A stretch of 27,816 nt of DNA from JAUXLW01 sp964195005 (lineage in GTDB: Bacteria > Actinomycetota > Acidimicrobiia > Spongiisociales > SHLN01), in contig CAXMOO010000118.1 of NCBI GenBank assembly GCA_964195005.1, forward strand, positions 1 through 27,816, read 5' to 3'. Below are positions 8,463 to 15,833 of the stretch, piece after piece; within the stretch, counting starts at the first letter, position 1, and every line of letters begins with the position of its first letter. The notes below the pieces were generated by a model, which did no database searches, was not told where the DNA came from, and worked only from the letters and a program-made list of their open reading frames with translations. The position numbers were made by a program, and so were the translations under genes.

Positions 8463-9461
8463 TCAGAGGTGATTGAATCGGTCGAGGCCCAATAGTTCGC
8501 GCCACTCCTTGGTGCGTTTGAGTGTCCCCTTACCGACCGGCATCCCCGTGGCATCGGCTACCCGGTTCATCATCTGAAAGTTGCCGACTACTGCGGCCGC
8601 GTCGACTAACGAAGCGGAACCCATATCCTCGAGCAACTTCTCTCTGGCCCGGATCAGGTCGGCCTCAGACCCCACGAGGAGGGCATCGACAAAATCAAGC
8701 AGGGCGATTCCGTGAGGGAGAAGCGGGTCGAGTGACCGATCCGTAATTGCTCTGGGCTCGAGAGGTGTTGTGGTGACTTGCGCGCTCGCACGGAGCATCT
8801 GGCTGTGCGCGAGCACTCAGTAGAAGCACTCGTTGATGGCCGAGGTGCGGGCCGCCACCAGCTCCATTTGAGCTCGGCTCAACCCGGCGACGTAGTCCAT
8901 CATCGCCATTCCCTCGTAGGACAGGTAGAGCGGCCCGTGCAGGTCCTCCTGGGCGACTGCTTCGGGGTCGACCAGGCTCAAAGCCTGAGTGATGCTGGCG
9001 CCGCCCACCATGGGGACCCAGGCAGCCCCCGGCCGGGCCAGCGGCTCCGCGGTGCGGCTCGGCTCTCCTGGTTCGGGCTCTGGTAGCGGCTCGCGTTCTA
9101 CTCCAATGCCGTCGTGGACCGTGTCGATAGCCACCAGGCGGCTGGCGATGCCCGTTATTTCGATGTAGCGCGGGTAGCCGAGTTTTCCGGCGACACTCTC
9201 GACCCAGGGCCGACGCACAGTGGCGGGTTGAACACCTATAACCCGGGCTGCTTCCCTGGCGGACTCGGAGAGTGTGCGGTCCTTGTGGTCGGTGCCGTAG
9301 CGGGCGGACCGAACCTCGGCGGCGATTGCCACTCGCTCGGAACCGCTCCACCACGTGCCGGGGAGTGCCAGCCGGTTCCAATCTCGGCGAAAGGCCTGTC
9401 CCAGATCCGAGCGAACAGGTACCTGGGAGCCGGAGAAATCGAACACGTCCCATTGAACCAC
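8463..9461 (-). CDS. AhpD/carboxymuconolactone-decarboxylase-like protein, probable selenoprotein (in-frame TGA = Sec215)
   Basis: Two ORFs in the same frame are joined across one TGA at 8817-8819. Read through, they give one ~332-residue protein. Just before the TGA is ELVAARTSAINECFY and just after it is VLAHSQMLRASAQ. This is the AhpD-type redox motif with C212, TGA at 215 and H219, so the TGA replaces the second cysteine of CxxCxxxH and makes CxxU. The region after the TGA (VVGNFQMMNRVADATGMP) continues the family fold without a start of its own. Family members reduce peroxides or act as thiol oxidoreductases; the substrate is unknown. GTG 9461, 17 bases after the ppdK stop, is the likeliest start; GTG at 9446 is an alternative, and no clear ribosome-binding site is seen. 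A nonsense mutation or base error from TGC/TGT is the main alternative. Confidence 0.75.
8784..8814 (-). promoter_or_regulatory. Candidate bacterial SECIS stem-loop
   Basis: On the minus strand, starting two bases after the TGA, GCTC, a 2-base bulge (GC) and GCACAGC pair with GCT, a CC bulge and GTGCGAGC. This gives about 11 pairs with an apical loop CAGAT. The apical loop lies roughly 16-20 bases after the TGA, where bacterial SECIS loops bind SelB. The pairing is seen directly; SelB binding is inferred. Confidence 0.6.
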
Positions 9462-9478
9462 AGGCGGCCGTCTACAAC

Positions 9479-12205
9479 CTACGCTGCGTTGTCTGCCAAC
9501 TCCGTGATCGCAGCCTGGGCCGCGGCCAGCCTGGCTACAGGAACCCGGAAGGGCGAGCAACTTACGTAATCGAGACCGAGATTGTGACAAAAGGCGATGG
9601 ACTCCGGATCGCCGCCATGTTCACCACATATCCCTACTTCGAGGCCAGGTCGGGCCTCACGTCCGGCGTCCACCGCCATGCGCATGAGTGCCCCGACGCC
9701 GCTCCGGTCGATCGTGGCGAAAGGATTCTGGGGGAGGATCCCCTCGGCCAGGTATTCGAGGAGGAAGCCCCTCTCGGCATCATCGCGGCTGATCCCAAAA
9801 GTAGTTTGGGTCAGATCGTTAGTCCCAAAGGACAGGAATTCAGCGAACTCGACGATCTCGCCTGCCGTGAGAGCTGCTCGGGGGATCTCGATCATCGTCC
9901 CGAACTTATAGGTGATGGCCAGATCTTGCTCTTCCATGACTGCTCGCGCTTCGGCTTCGAGCACCTCACGCTGCCGCTTTACCTCGTTCACGTGGCTGGT
10001 GAGCGGGAGCATGATTTCCGGTAGCACCGTCACTCCCTCTCTCGTAACGGAACAGGCGGCTTCGAAAATAGCTCGCACCTGCATCCTGGTCAGAGCCGGT
10101 ATCAGGATCCCCAGCCGGACTCCGCGCAAACCGAGCATGGGGTTGGCCTCCCGCAGTACTTCGACCCGGGCGAGCATGGTTCGCTTGGTTGTCAATTCAT
10201 CGATGATCAAGTCGACGTCGGCGAGCTTGCCAGCGTCGGTGAGCCGAATCTTGAGGTCGGCCAGGTCGGTCGTCAACTCCTCGAAGCTCGGAAGGAACTC
10301 ATGAAGGGGTGGGTCTATCAACCTCACGATCACAGGGAGGCCGTCCATGGCTTTGAACAGGCCCTCGAAGTCGGCCCGCTGGAAGGGCAGGAGGGCGTCT
10401 ATAGCCTCGCGCTGCTCGCGGGCGGAGTCGGTCATGATCATCTTCTGGATCAAGGGGAGCCGCTCTGCTTCGAAGAACATGTGCTCGGTGCGGCACAAGC
10501 CGATACCTTCGGCGCCAAGTTCCCGGGCCCGAATTGCGTCCTGCGGATAATCGGCGTTAGCCCAGACCCCGAGTCGGCGCCTGTCGTCGGCCCACGCCAG
10601 AAGTTTCTTGAGCCACAAATCCTGGACATCGGGAATAACCGTTTCGAGCTCACCGCCGAACACTTCGCCGGTGGTCCCATCGATCGAAATCGTGCTTCCC
10701 TCTGGTAGCTCGAAGTCGCCCACCGACATTGTCCTGGCGGAAATATCCACGTGTATTTCCGTAGCCCCCACCACAGCCGGCTTGCCGAACTGCCGTGCCA
10801 CCAGCGCGGCATGGCTTGTGCGCCCGCCGGCCGACGTCAGGATCCCTTTGGCTGCCAACATCCCATGCACATCCTGCGGCTTGGTCTCGGGGCGGACCAT
10901 GATGACTGATTTACCCTCGCCGGCCCATCGCTCGGCAAGGTCGGCGTCGAAAGCCACTATCCCCACGGCGGCACCCGGCGAGACATTGAGGCCTCTTGCC
11001 AGGACCTGAGCACCCGCCCTCGTCTCGGGTGAAAACTGAGGATGAAGAAAGAAGTCCACCTGGCTCGGTTGGATTCGCATGATGGCCTCGTCCCGGCTTA
11101 TGAGGCCCTCATCGACCATGTCGACCGCGATACGAACGGCTGCCTGCGCTGTGCGTTTGCCGTCCCTGGTCTGCAGCACCCAGAGCTTGCCTTCCTGGAT
11201 GGTGAACTCCATGTCCTGCATATCCCGGTAGTGCCTTTCGAGCACCCGGGCGAGGTCGGCGAACTCGTCATACAGCTGCGGCATCTCGGTCTTCAGCTGA
11301 CTTATTGGTTTAGTGGCGCGTATGCCGGCTACAACATCCTCGCCCTGGGCATTTGTGAGATAGTCACCTTCCATTATGTTTTCGCCGGTAGTGGCATTGC
11401 GGGACATGGCGACCCCGGTTGCACAGTCGGGTCCGAGGTTTCCGAAAACCATGGCTTGCACATTCACAGCGGTGCCGAGCTCATGGGAGATATGTGAAGC
11501 CGTCCGGTAATCACGGGCCCGTTTGCCGTTCCACGATTTGAACACTGCTTCCGTGGCGAGCCTCAGCTGAACGTAGGGATCCGCCGGGAAGTCGACATTG
11601 GCGTATTGCTTCACGATCGCCTTGAACGCGTTGACTGCTCCCGTCAGGTCTTCAACGGTTAGTTCGGCATCGGTTTCTACGGAGCGCGCTTCCCGAAGCC
11701 CGGCCAGGGTTTCCTCGAAGGGCTCATCGCGGATGCCAAGCACTACCGAACCGAACATCTGGATGAGTCGCCGATAGGAGTCGTAGAGGGACCGGGCGTT
11801 ATCGAGAGTTGGTGCCAGCCTTTCGACAACCTCATCGTTGAGTCCGATGTCGAGGACCGTGTCCATCATCCCCGGCATGGAGAACCTGGCGCCCGACCGA
11901 CACGAAACCAGCAGGGGCCGCTCCGACGCCCCGAAGCGCCGGCCCGTGTCCCGTTCCATGGTCGTCAGCGCCTCCAGCACTTGATCCCACATCCCGGGTG
12001 GGAAGCCTTCGCCGCCCGCCAGGTAGGCGTTGCAAGCCTCGGTTAAAATCGTGAATCCTGGTGGCACCGGCACGCCAATGCGAGTCATCTCCCCGAGGTT
12101 GGCGCCCTTGCCCCCTAGCAAGCCTCGCACGGCCTCCCAGTCGTTATCCACGATCTTCTCTGCTGCCTCGATCTCGTCGAAGCCGTAAACCCACTTCTTG
12201 ACCAT
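9479..12205 (-). CDS. ppdK: Pyruvate, phosphate dikinase
   Basis: PPDK interconverts pyruvate, ATP and phosphate with PEP, AMP and pyrophosphate through a swivelling phosphohistidine. The 908 residues cover all three parts. An N-terminal ATP-grasp domain begins KWVYGFDE and KGANLGEM. The central phosphohistidine motif GGRTSHAALVARQFGKPAVVG has H465. The C-terminal PEP/pyruvate TIM barrel ends with GICGEHGGDPES, with catalytic C860. The start at ATG 12205 is preceded by GGAGAG nine bases upstream and matches family N-termini. A GTG at 12262 with a TATGGT box five bases upstream could give a 19-residue longer form, or that box may simply start transcription. The AhpD-like gene follows after 17 bases, suggesting cotranscription. 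Confidence 0.97.
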   Translation of the reverse strand: MVKKWVYGFDEIEAAEKIVDNDWEAVRGLLGGKGANLGEMTRIGVPVPPGFTILTEACNAYLAGGEGFPPGMWDQVLEALTTMERDTGRRFGASERPLLVSCRSGARFSMPGMMDTVLDIGLNDEVVERLAPTLDNARSLYDSYRRLIQMFGSVVLGIRDEPFEETLAGLREARSVETDAELTVEDLTGAVNAFKAIVKQYANVDFPADPYVQLRLATEAVFKSWNGKRARDYRTASHISHELGTAVNVQAMVFGNLGPDCATGVAMSRNATTGENIMEGDYLTNAQGEDVVAGIRATKPISQLKTEMPQLYDEFADLARVLERHYRDMQDMEFTIQEGKLWVLQTRDGKRTAQAAVRIAVDMVDEGLISRDEAIMRIQPSQVDFFLHPQFSPETRAGAQVLARGLNVSPGAAVGIVAFDADLAERWAGEGKSVIMVRPETKPQDVHGMLAAKGILTSAGGRTSHAALVARQFGKPAVVGATEIHVDISARTMSVGDFELPEGSTISIDGTTGEVFGGELETVIPDVQDLWLKKLLAWADDRRRLGVWANADYPQDAIRARELGAEGIGLCRTEHMFFEAERLPLIQKMIMTDSAREQREAIDALLPFQRADFEGLFKAMDGLPVIVRLIDPPLHEFLPSFEELTTDLADLKIRLTDAGKLADVDLIIDELTTKRTMLARVEVLREANPMLGLRGVRLGILIPALTRMQVRAIFEAACSVTREGVTVLPEIMLPLTSHVNEVKRQREVLEAEARAVMEEQDLAITYKFGTMIEIPRAALTAGEIVEFAEFLSFGTNDLTQTTFGISRDDAERGFLLEYLAEGILPQNPFATIDRSGVGALMRMAVDAGREARPGLEVGICGEHGGDPESIAFCHNLGLDYVSCSPFRVPVARLAAAQAAITELADNAA

Positions 12206-12307
12206 GTCGGGATTCTCTCCGGTCCCGTCGACGTTTTCAAATTGATTGTCGGCTGGATTCACCTTCGACCATAGGGTCCTGGGTCCCGGCGTTCTTGCCA
12301 GCCTCCT

Positions 12308-12919
12308 CTAGTGGTCACCCGTGGTCCTTTGGGCGTCGCTCCAGTGCTCCCTCGCCTCGAGGAAGGCGAGTAGCGCTACTGCCAGGGCGGCGACCGGATC
12401 CGCCCACCACCAGCCGAATGCCGAGTTGAGCGCCAATGCTGCAAGGACTCCAACCGCCAGGGCGGAATCGAGAAAAGTGACATGCGCTTCCGCAAGCAGT
12501 GGCTCGCTCTCCAGTGCGGTTCCCGTACGTCGCTTGAGGATCGCCAGCCTGAGCATCACCACCGCGGTCACCGCCAGATAGGCAATCCCCAGGGGCGAGT
12601 CGCCGGGGACAGTCCCGGCCAGCAGCCTTACCACTGCGCCGACCACCAGCACCAATCCGAGAATCAGGAAGGCGGCCGCAATGAGCTGAAGCGAACGCCG
12701 GGTGCGGCGGATCTCGGCGTGGAGGTCGCTGGTGTGCCATACGACAACCAGCGAGGCAAACACTTCGATCATCGAGTCGGTGCCAAATGCGATCAACGCG
12801 ATGGACCCGGCGGCTACGCCCAGGCCAATGGTTACGAACACCTCAACGACGTTCCAGGCGATTGTCAGCCAGACGAGTTGCAGGCCTCTACGCCGCAGCG
12901 AGGCTCGAGAGGTTGACAT
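12308..12919 (-). CDS. CDF-like membrane protein, transmembrane domain only
   Basis: This 203-residue protein has about six hydrophobic segments and resembles the membrane half of cation diffusion facilitators. The usual metal-site pattern in TM2 is altered (FGTDSMIEVFASL instead of HxxxD). In TM5 the histidine and aspartate are spaced one residue too far apart (AHVTFLDSALAVGVL). The cytoplasmic C-terminal domain of classical CDF exporters is absent. Transport of divalent cations is therefore uncertain. The ATG is preceded by TAAGGT with a six-base gap and no ribosome-binding site, which supports a leaderless start. It lies ~100 bases upstream of ppdK on the same strand. Confidence 0.8.
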   Translation of the reverse strand: MSTSRASLRRRGLQLVWLTIAWNVVEVFVTIGLGVAAGSIALIAFGTDSMIEVFASLVVVWHTSDLHAEIRRTRRSLQLIAAAFLILGLVLVVGAVVRLLAGTVPGDSPLGIAYLAVTAVVMLRLAILKRRTGTALESEPLLAEAHVTFLDSALAVGVLAALALNSAFGWWWADPVAALAVALLAFLEAREHWSDAQRTTGDH

Positions 12920-12925
12920 GCTGTG

Positions 12926-12931
12926 ACCTTA
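12926..12931 (-). promoter_or_regulatory. -10 box, leaderless promoter of the CDF-like gene
   Basis: On the minus strand TAAGGT is followed by six bases and then ATG 12919. It is identical to the box in front of the next gene upstream (13263-13268). Confidence 0.5.
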
Positions 12932-12968
12932 GGCCACCGACCGCCGGGGACTCGCGAAAGCTCTCCGG

Positions 12969-13256
12969 CTAGGCGGGGGGCGGTTCCGGATTGGAGTCGG
13001 GCGTCTCGCCGATTTCCTCAACGGTCTCGACCTCCGCCACTCGACCCCTGACGCTGTCGGCGAGCTCCTCAAAGCGAGCGTCATCCGCTTGCTGCTCCTC
13101 GAGGATCATGTCGATGCGCTCCTCGGGAGTCGCAGCCAGCTCGCGCTCTTTCCTCGCGAGCTCCTCGTCGAGCGCCCGACCCGCCTTAGCAAGGCCTTCC
13201 TTGACGTCGTGAGCCTCTCGCTTGAAGAAACTCTTGATGCGGTCAAACCAGGGCAT
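12969..13256 (-). CDS. Small coiled-coil protein of unknown function
   Basis: This 95-residue, highly charged protein has no signal peptide and no transmembrane segment. Residues 1-80 are predicted helical, with a heptad-like pattern (ALDEELARKERELAATPEERIDMILEEQQ), and the tail is acidic and proline-rich. The start is MPWFDRIKSFFKREA, which could be a short amphipathic membrane-surface helix. No family was recognised. TAAGGT and a six-base gap precede the ATG, as for the neighbouring CDF-like gene, arguing that the ORF is real. Confidence 0.7.
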   Translation of the reverse strand: MPWFDRIKSFFKREAHDVKEGLAKAGRALDEELARKERELAATPEERIDMILEEQQADDARFEELADSVRGRVAEVETVEEIGETPDSNPEPPPA

Positions 13257-13262
13257 GGCCAG

Positions 13263-13268
13263 ACCTTA
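13263..13268 (-). promoter_or_regulatory. -10 box, leaderless promoter of the 95-aa gene
   Basis: On the minus strand TAAGGT is followed by CTGGCC and then ATG 13256. No ribosome-binding site is present. Confidence 0.5.
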
Positions 13269-13297
13269 CCCTGCCCGCCTATGGCTCTTCGGCACAC

Positions 13298-13389
13298 GGC
13301 TCCTGCGGAGCCTGCCTCATCGCGGTGTCGATGGGGCCCCAGCCCCATCGACCGCGAGCATGCTCTGACTGCTGACTGCTATTCGTCAG
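13298..13389. other. Cluster of hairpins upstream of infA
   Basis: Within ~90 bases are GGCTCC/GGAGCC (13298-13312), a perfect 11-bp stem GTCGATGGGGC/GCCCCATCGAC (13327-13352, loop CCCA) with CGCG arms outside it, the palindrome GAGCATGCTC (13356-13365), and CTGAC/GTCAG (13372-13389). Tandem CTGACTG words also occur. The strand is unknown. It may be a small RNA, a leader or a terminator cluster. No known RNA family was recognised. Confidence 0.4.
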
Positions 13390-13535
13390 CCTCCCTGAAA
13401 GTCGAACGCTCGGCTAAACTCTCGATTGATGGTGGCAATTCGCCCCATTCGGTGATCCCTTTTTCCGGTCGAGCCTGTGGACTAGGGCGCGGAGTGGGCG
13501 GTTTTCCCCAGTATTTGACTATCTAAGGGCATGAA

Positions 13536-13760
13536 ATGGCCAATTCAGACGACGTTTTCAGGGCGCAGGGTGAGGTTCTCGCCACGCTCCGCAATGCCAG
13601 TTTCAAGGTGCGCCTCGATTCGGGACAGGAAGTTCTCGCTAGAGCTGCCGGCAAGATGCGCAAGGGTCGGCTCATCAAGATCATTCCCGGAGATCGAGTC
13701 GAGCTGGAGGTTTCGACGTACGACCCCACTAAGGGCCGGATCGTCTGGCGCTACCGCTAA
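13536..13760 (+). CDS. infA: Translation initiation factor IF-1
   Basis: This 74-residue S1/OB-fold protein matches the whole IF-1 family. Recognisable parts are QGEVLATLRNASFKVRLDSGQEV, AAGKMRKGRLIKIIPGDRVELEVSTYDPTKGRIVWRYR and the usual C-terminal RYR. IF-1 binds the 30S A site and assists initiation. AAGGG at 13525-13529 lies six bases before ATG 13536; an overlapping ATG at 13531 opens a different frame and is rejected. Unlike the usual arrangement next to ribosomal-protein or secY genes, it stands alone, so it could be the only copy or a second infA. Its TAA overlaps the stop of the convergent antiporter gene. Confidence 0.95.
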   Translation: MANSDDVFRAQGEVLATLRNASFKVRLDSGQEVLARAAGKMRKGRLIKIIPGDRVELEVSTYDPTKGRIVWRYR

Positions 13761-15010
13761 CGCGTCGGCATATCCTCCACTACGACGGATTCGGGCATCG
13801 GGCCGCGCCCGTGTTGCTCAAACCAAGCGCCGTAGCGCTCCGACAAGAAGACCGCGCTGACGCCATGTAGGAAGACACTGGCCATCACAGTCCAGACGAC
13901 AACGAGCAGGAGGTCGTCACCCACTGGGAGCTCGGCTTCTTCGAGGATGAAAAGCCCAAAGAGGATCGATGCCAGCCCCCGCGGGCCAAACCAGCCGATG
14001 TAGGCAAGGGTGGGAAGTCTGAGACCGGACCCGATCAGGCCGATTGCCACCGGCAGCATGCGGACCACAGTCAGGCTGAGGAGGGCATACAGGGCTATCC
14101 GCCATGTGAGGTCCCCGATGGCCGGTCCGGCCAGGGCCACCCCAAAGAACAGGAAAGTCAGTAACGCCAGCAGCTGGCCCTCATCTTCAGCGAAGTCGTA
14201 TGCCCCCTGGCATTCCTCACGAGCGGCCTGACCGAAGGCGAGTCCGGCCACAAACGCAGCCACAAAGCCGTTTCCGGCGATGGACTCGGCCAGAGCGAAA
14301 GCCCCCACGCCCACCGCGAGCGTGGCCAGCTGACGGAAGGCGCCGTCTATGAAATCGCGGGAAGCGAACCAATGAATTAGTCGGCCACCGCCGTAGCCAA
14401 CGACGGCACCTATCAGTAATCCGTATCCGATCTGCTTGGCCACGAACTCTGACCAGTATGCAGTGCTTTCGATATCGTCTGTAGCGGCGGCGAGCGCCAG
14501 GAACAGGGTGATGACCGGCAGCATGATTCCGTCGTTCAGGCCGCTTTCCACGTTCAACGCCTGGCGGATGCGAACTGGCACCCGGGGATTCGAGACCACA
14601 GCCCGGCCGAGAGCCGCGTCGGTGGGCGACAGAATCGCCGCAACCAGGGCGGCTTCCCAGAAATTGAGGCCTGACAGGAGCACGAGGGCCAGTACGGTGC
14701 CGCCGGCCACCGTGAGCGGAAGCCCAATCCCAAGAAGCCGGGCGGGTAAATGGAGTTGGGCGCGCAGCCGGTATAGGTCGATGCGAATAGCGTCGGTGAA
14801 GAGCAGAAGAACCAACGTGGCCTCGGCCAGGACTCGCACGGCACCCTCGCTCATTTCCATCTCGAAGATCTCCCAGCCCGATGCATGGAGAAACATGCCG
14901 AAACCCACAAACACCATGGGGCCGGTTATCGGAGTGGTCTCCAGCCTCCGCGACACGAGGGAGTAGGCCAGAACGAACCCGGCTATCAGGGCGATGTCGT
15001 CGAATTCCAC
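13757..15010 (-). CDS. CPA1-type sodium/proton antiporter
   Basis: This 417-residue membrane protein has about 12 hydrophobic segments and no cytoplasmic regulatory tail. Conserved transport residues are visible in SPTDAALG (128-131) and ESGLNDG (155-160), the Asp-containing helices of the cation:proton antiporter family. It probably exchanges Na+ or K+ for H+ at the plasma membrane. The GTG start is preceded by GGAGAG four bases upstream. It follows the GerW-like gene by 49 bases on the same strand. Ion specificity is not predictable. Confidence 0.92.
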   Translation of the reverse strand: MEFDDIALIAGFVLAYSLVSRRLETTPITGPMVFVGFGMFLHASGWEIFEMEMSEGAVRVLAEATLVLLLFTDAIRIDLYRLRAQLHLPARLLGIGLPLTVAGGTVLALVLLSGLNFWEAALVAAILSPTDAALGRAVVSNPRVPVRIRQALNVESGLNDGIMLPVITLFLALAAATDDIESTAYWSEFVAKQIGYGLLIGAVVGYGGGRLIHWFASRDFIDGAFRQLATLAVGVGAFALAESIAGNGFVAAFVAGLAFGQAAREECQGAYDFAEDEGQLLALLTFLFFGVALAGPAIGDLTWRIALYALLSLTVVRMLPVAIGLIGSGLRLPTLAYIGWFGPRGLASILFGLFILEEAELPVGDDLLLVVVWTVMASVFLHGVSAVFLSERYGAWFEQHGRGPMPESVVVEDMPTR

Positions 15011-15059
15011 GGTGCTCTCCTCGGAGTGTCAGGTTAGGAGGCCGCAATCGGCGTCGGGG

Positions 15060-15440
15060 TCAGCGCCTGAGTGCTCTCCACACCCCAAGCACGCTCATCC
15101 CGACCGTCAATGCCAGCTTCGTCATATCGATGATGGGCCGAATCTCGGTCCGATCGTTGCTGATGCGGATTATCGCTACGGGCCGCCCCTGGGAGGCACC
15201 GCCCCCGCCACCTCCGGCTCCGCCGCCGGAGTCTCCTCCGGGGTCGGTACTGCTGCCGCCACCGAAACCGAAACCCCCGGCCCGCTCCCAGGCGGCCGCG
15301 GTGATGACAAAGTCTTCGCCCACCTGTTCGGGTCGAGAAAAGACTGCATCGGGGGAGGCTTCACGCAATATCGACGCCAGCCCTTCGATCACCTGCCCAG
15401 AAACCTGCTCGAGCTCATTGCCCCGATCTGCCTCAGTCAT
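15060..15440 (-). CDS. Spore_YtfJ/GerW-like protein
   Basis: This 126-residue protein starts with an N-terminal segment EQVSGQVIEGLASILREASPDAVFSRPEQVGEDFVITAAAW. A long glycine-rich linker (FGFGGGSSTDPGGDSGGGAG) follows. Then comes RPVAIIRISNDRTEIRPIID and a hydrophobic C-terminal helix. The order of domain, Gly-rich loop and 'PVAxxxxxxD' strand matches the Spore_YtfJ/GerW family. In Bacillus the family affects spore germination, but homologues occur in many non-sporulating actinobacteria, where the role is unknown. The start overlaps the 85-aa gene by eight bases, and GGAGG lies seven bases upstream, so the pair is likely coupled. Confidence 0.75.
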   Translation of the reverse strand: MTEADRGNELEQVSGQVIEGLASILREASPDAVFSRPEQVGEDFVITAAAWERAGGFGFGGGSSTDPGGDSGGGAGGGGGGASQGRPVAIIRISNDRTEIRPIIDMTKLALTVGMSVLGVWRALRR

Positions 15441-15690
15441 TCCTCAGCCTCCGTGCCAACATTGCCAATGTCAACAGGGCCAGGGCCCCCAGCCGGGCCA
15501 ACATCAAATAATCGTGGATTTGCCTTGGGGGCTCGTCGTCGGCTTCCAGGCGGTGGGGTCGTTGGTAATCGGCTCCTAAACCGAACCAGGGAGTCTGGAA
15601 CGAAAAGGCCCAGGTCCGGCTAACCAGGGTGAAGGCGCGGCCGGAGAGTGCCAGGTCCTCGCGGGCGTCGGTTTTGGTGAGGCTGATCAT
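15433..15690 (-). CDS. Small single-pass membrane protein of unknown function
   Basis: This 85-residue ORF has a polar N-terminal part and one C-terminal hydrophobic segment (LMLARLGALALLTLAML) followed by RRLRND, giving a probable tail-anchored topology. No family was recognised. It overlaps the GerW-like gene (ATGACTGA). The ATG is preceded by TAGCCT with a six-base gap and no ribosome-binding site, as for other leaderless starts here. Both features support a real gene that probably works with the GerW-like protein. Confidence 0.6.
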   Translation of the reverse strand: MISLTKTDAREDLALSGRAFTLVSRTWAFSFQTPWFGLGADYQRPHRLEADDEPPRQIHDYLMLARLGALALLTLAMLARRLRND

Positions 15691-15696
15691 GAAACG

Positions 15697-15702
15697 AGGC
15701 TA
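15697..15702 (-). promoter_or_regulatory. -10 box, leaderless promoter of the 85-aa/GerW-like pair
   Basis: On the minus strand TAGCCT is followed by CGTTTC and then ATG 15690. Confidence 0.45.
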
Positions 15703-15734
15703 TCGCGTCGAGCTCCGGTTTCTTACCCAGAAAA

Positions 15735-15800
15735 GGCGGCACCTCGCCCGTCCGAGGGGACACCGGTAAATGGCCCCGGAGGAGCGAGGTTTACCCCGCC
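15735..15800 (-). terminator. Large stem structure, terminator or structured RNA
   Basis: GGCGG (15735-15739) and ACCTCGC (15741-15747) pair with CCGCC (15796-15800) and GCGAGGT (15784-15790). Inner pairings include GTCC/GGAC and GGTAAA/TTTACC. On the minus strand the stem is followed by TTTTCT, so it can end transcription of the 29-codon ORF before the 85-aa gene. The elaborate interior leaves room for a regulatory RNA; it was compared by eye with the ydaO c-di-AMP class and not matched. Confidence 0.5.
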
Positions 15801-15833
15801 GCCCGTTCTTCCCCTGAGGGGAGATCTGAAAAC

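Noticed and set aside
8463..8816. Separate 117-codon gene starting at GTG 8816
   Set aside because: The first residues are the second half of the AhpD motif, there is no ribosome-binding site, and the frame is shared with the ORF just before the TGA.
9462..9590. Extension of the AhpD-like ORF 43 codons upstream
   Set aside because: It overlaps the end of ppdK in another frame, and the added sequence is unlike the family.
9272..10024. Long plus-strand ORFs opposite ppdK and opposite the BTAD regulator
   Set aside because: They are antisense shadows caused by high-GC codon use; the opposite frames have complete domain evidence.
13298..13389. Actinobacterial 6C RNA
   Set aside because: Two or more hairpins are present, but the loops do not contain the runs of six cytosines that define it.
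13531..13860. 109-codon ORF overlapping infA from ATG 13531
   Set aside because: The infA frame is a complete IF-1; this frame has no family resemblance and crosses into the antiporter gene.
15735..15800. ydaO/yuaA-type c-di-AMP riboswitch
   Set aside because: GGGGTAAACC on the minus strand recalls part of the motif, but the conserved CCGAATCC and AGCTAACCTCG segments are absent.
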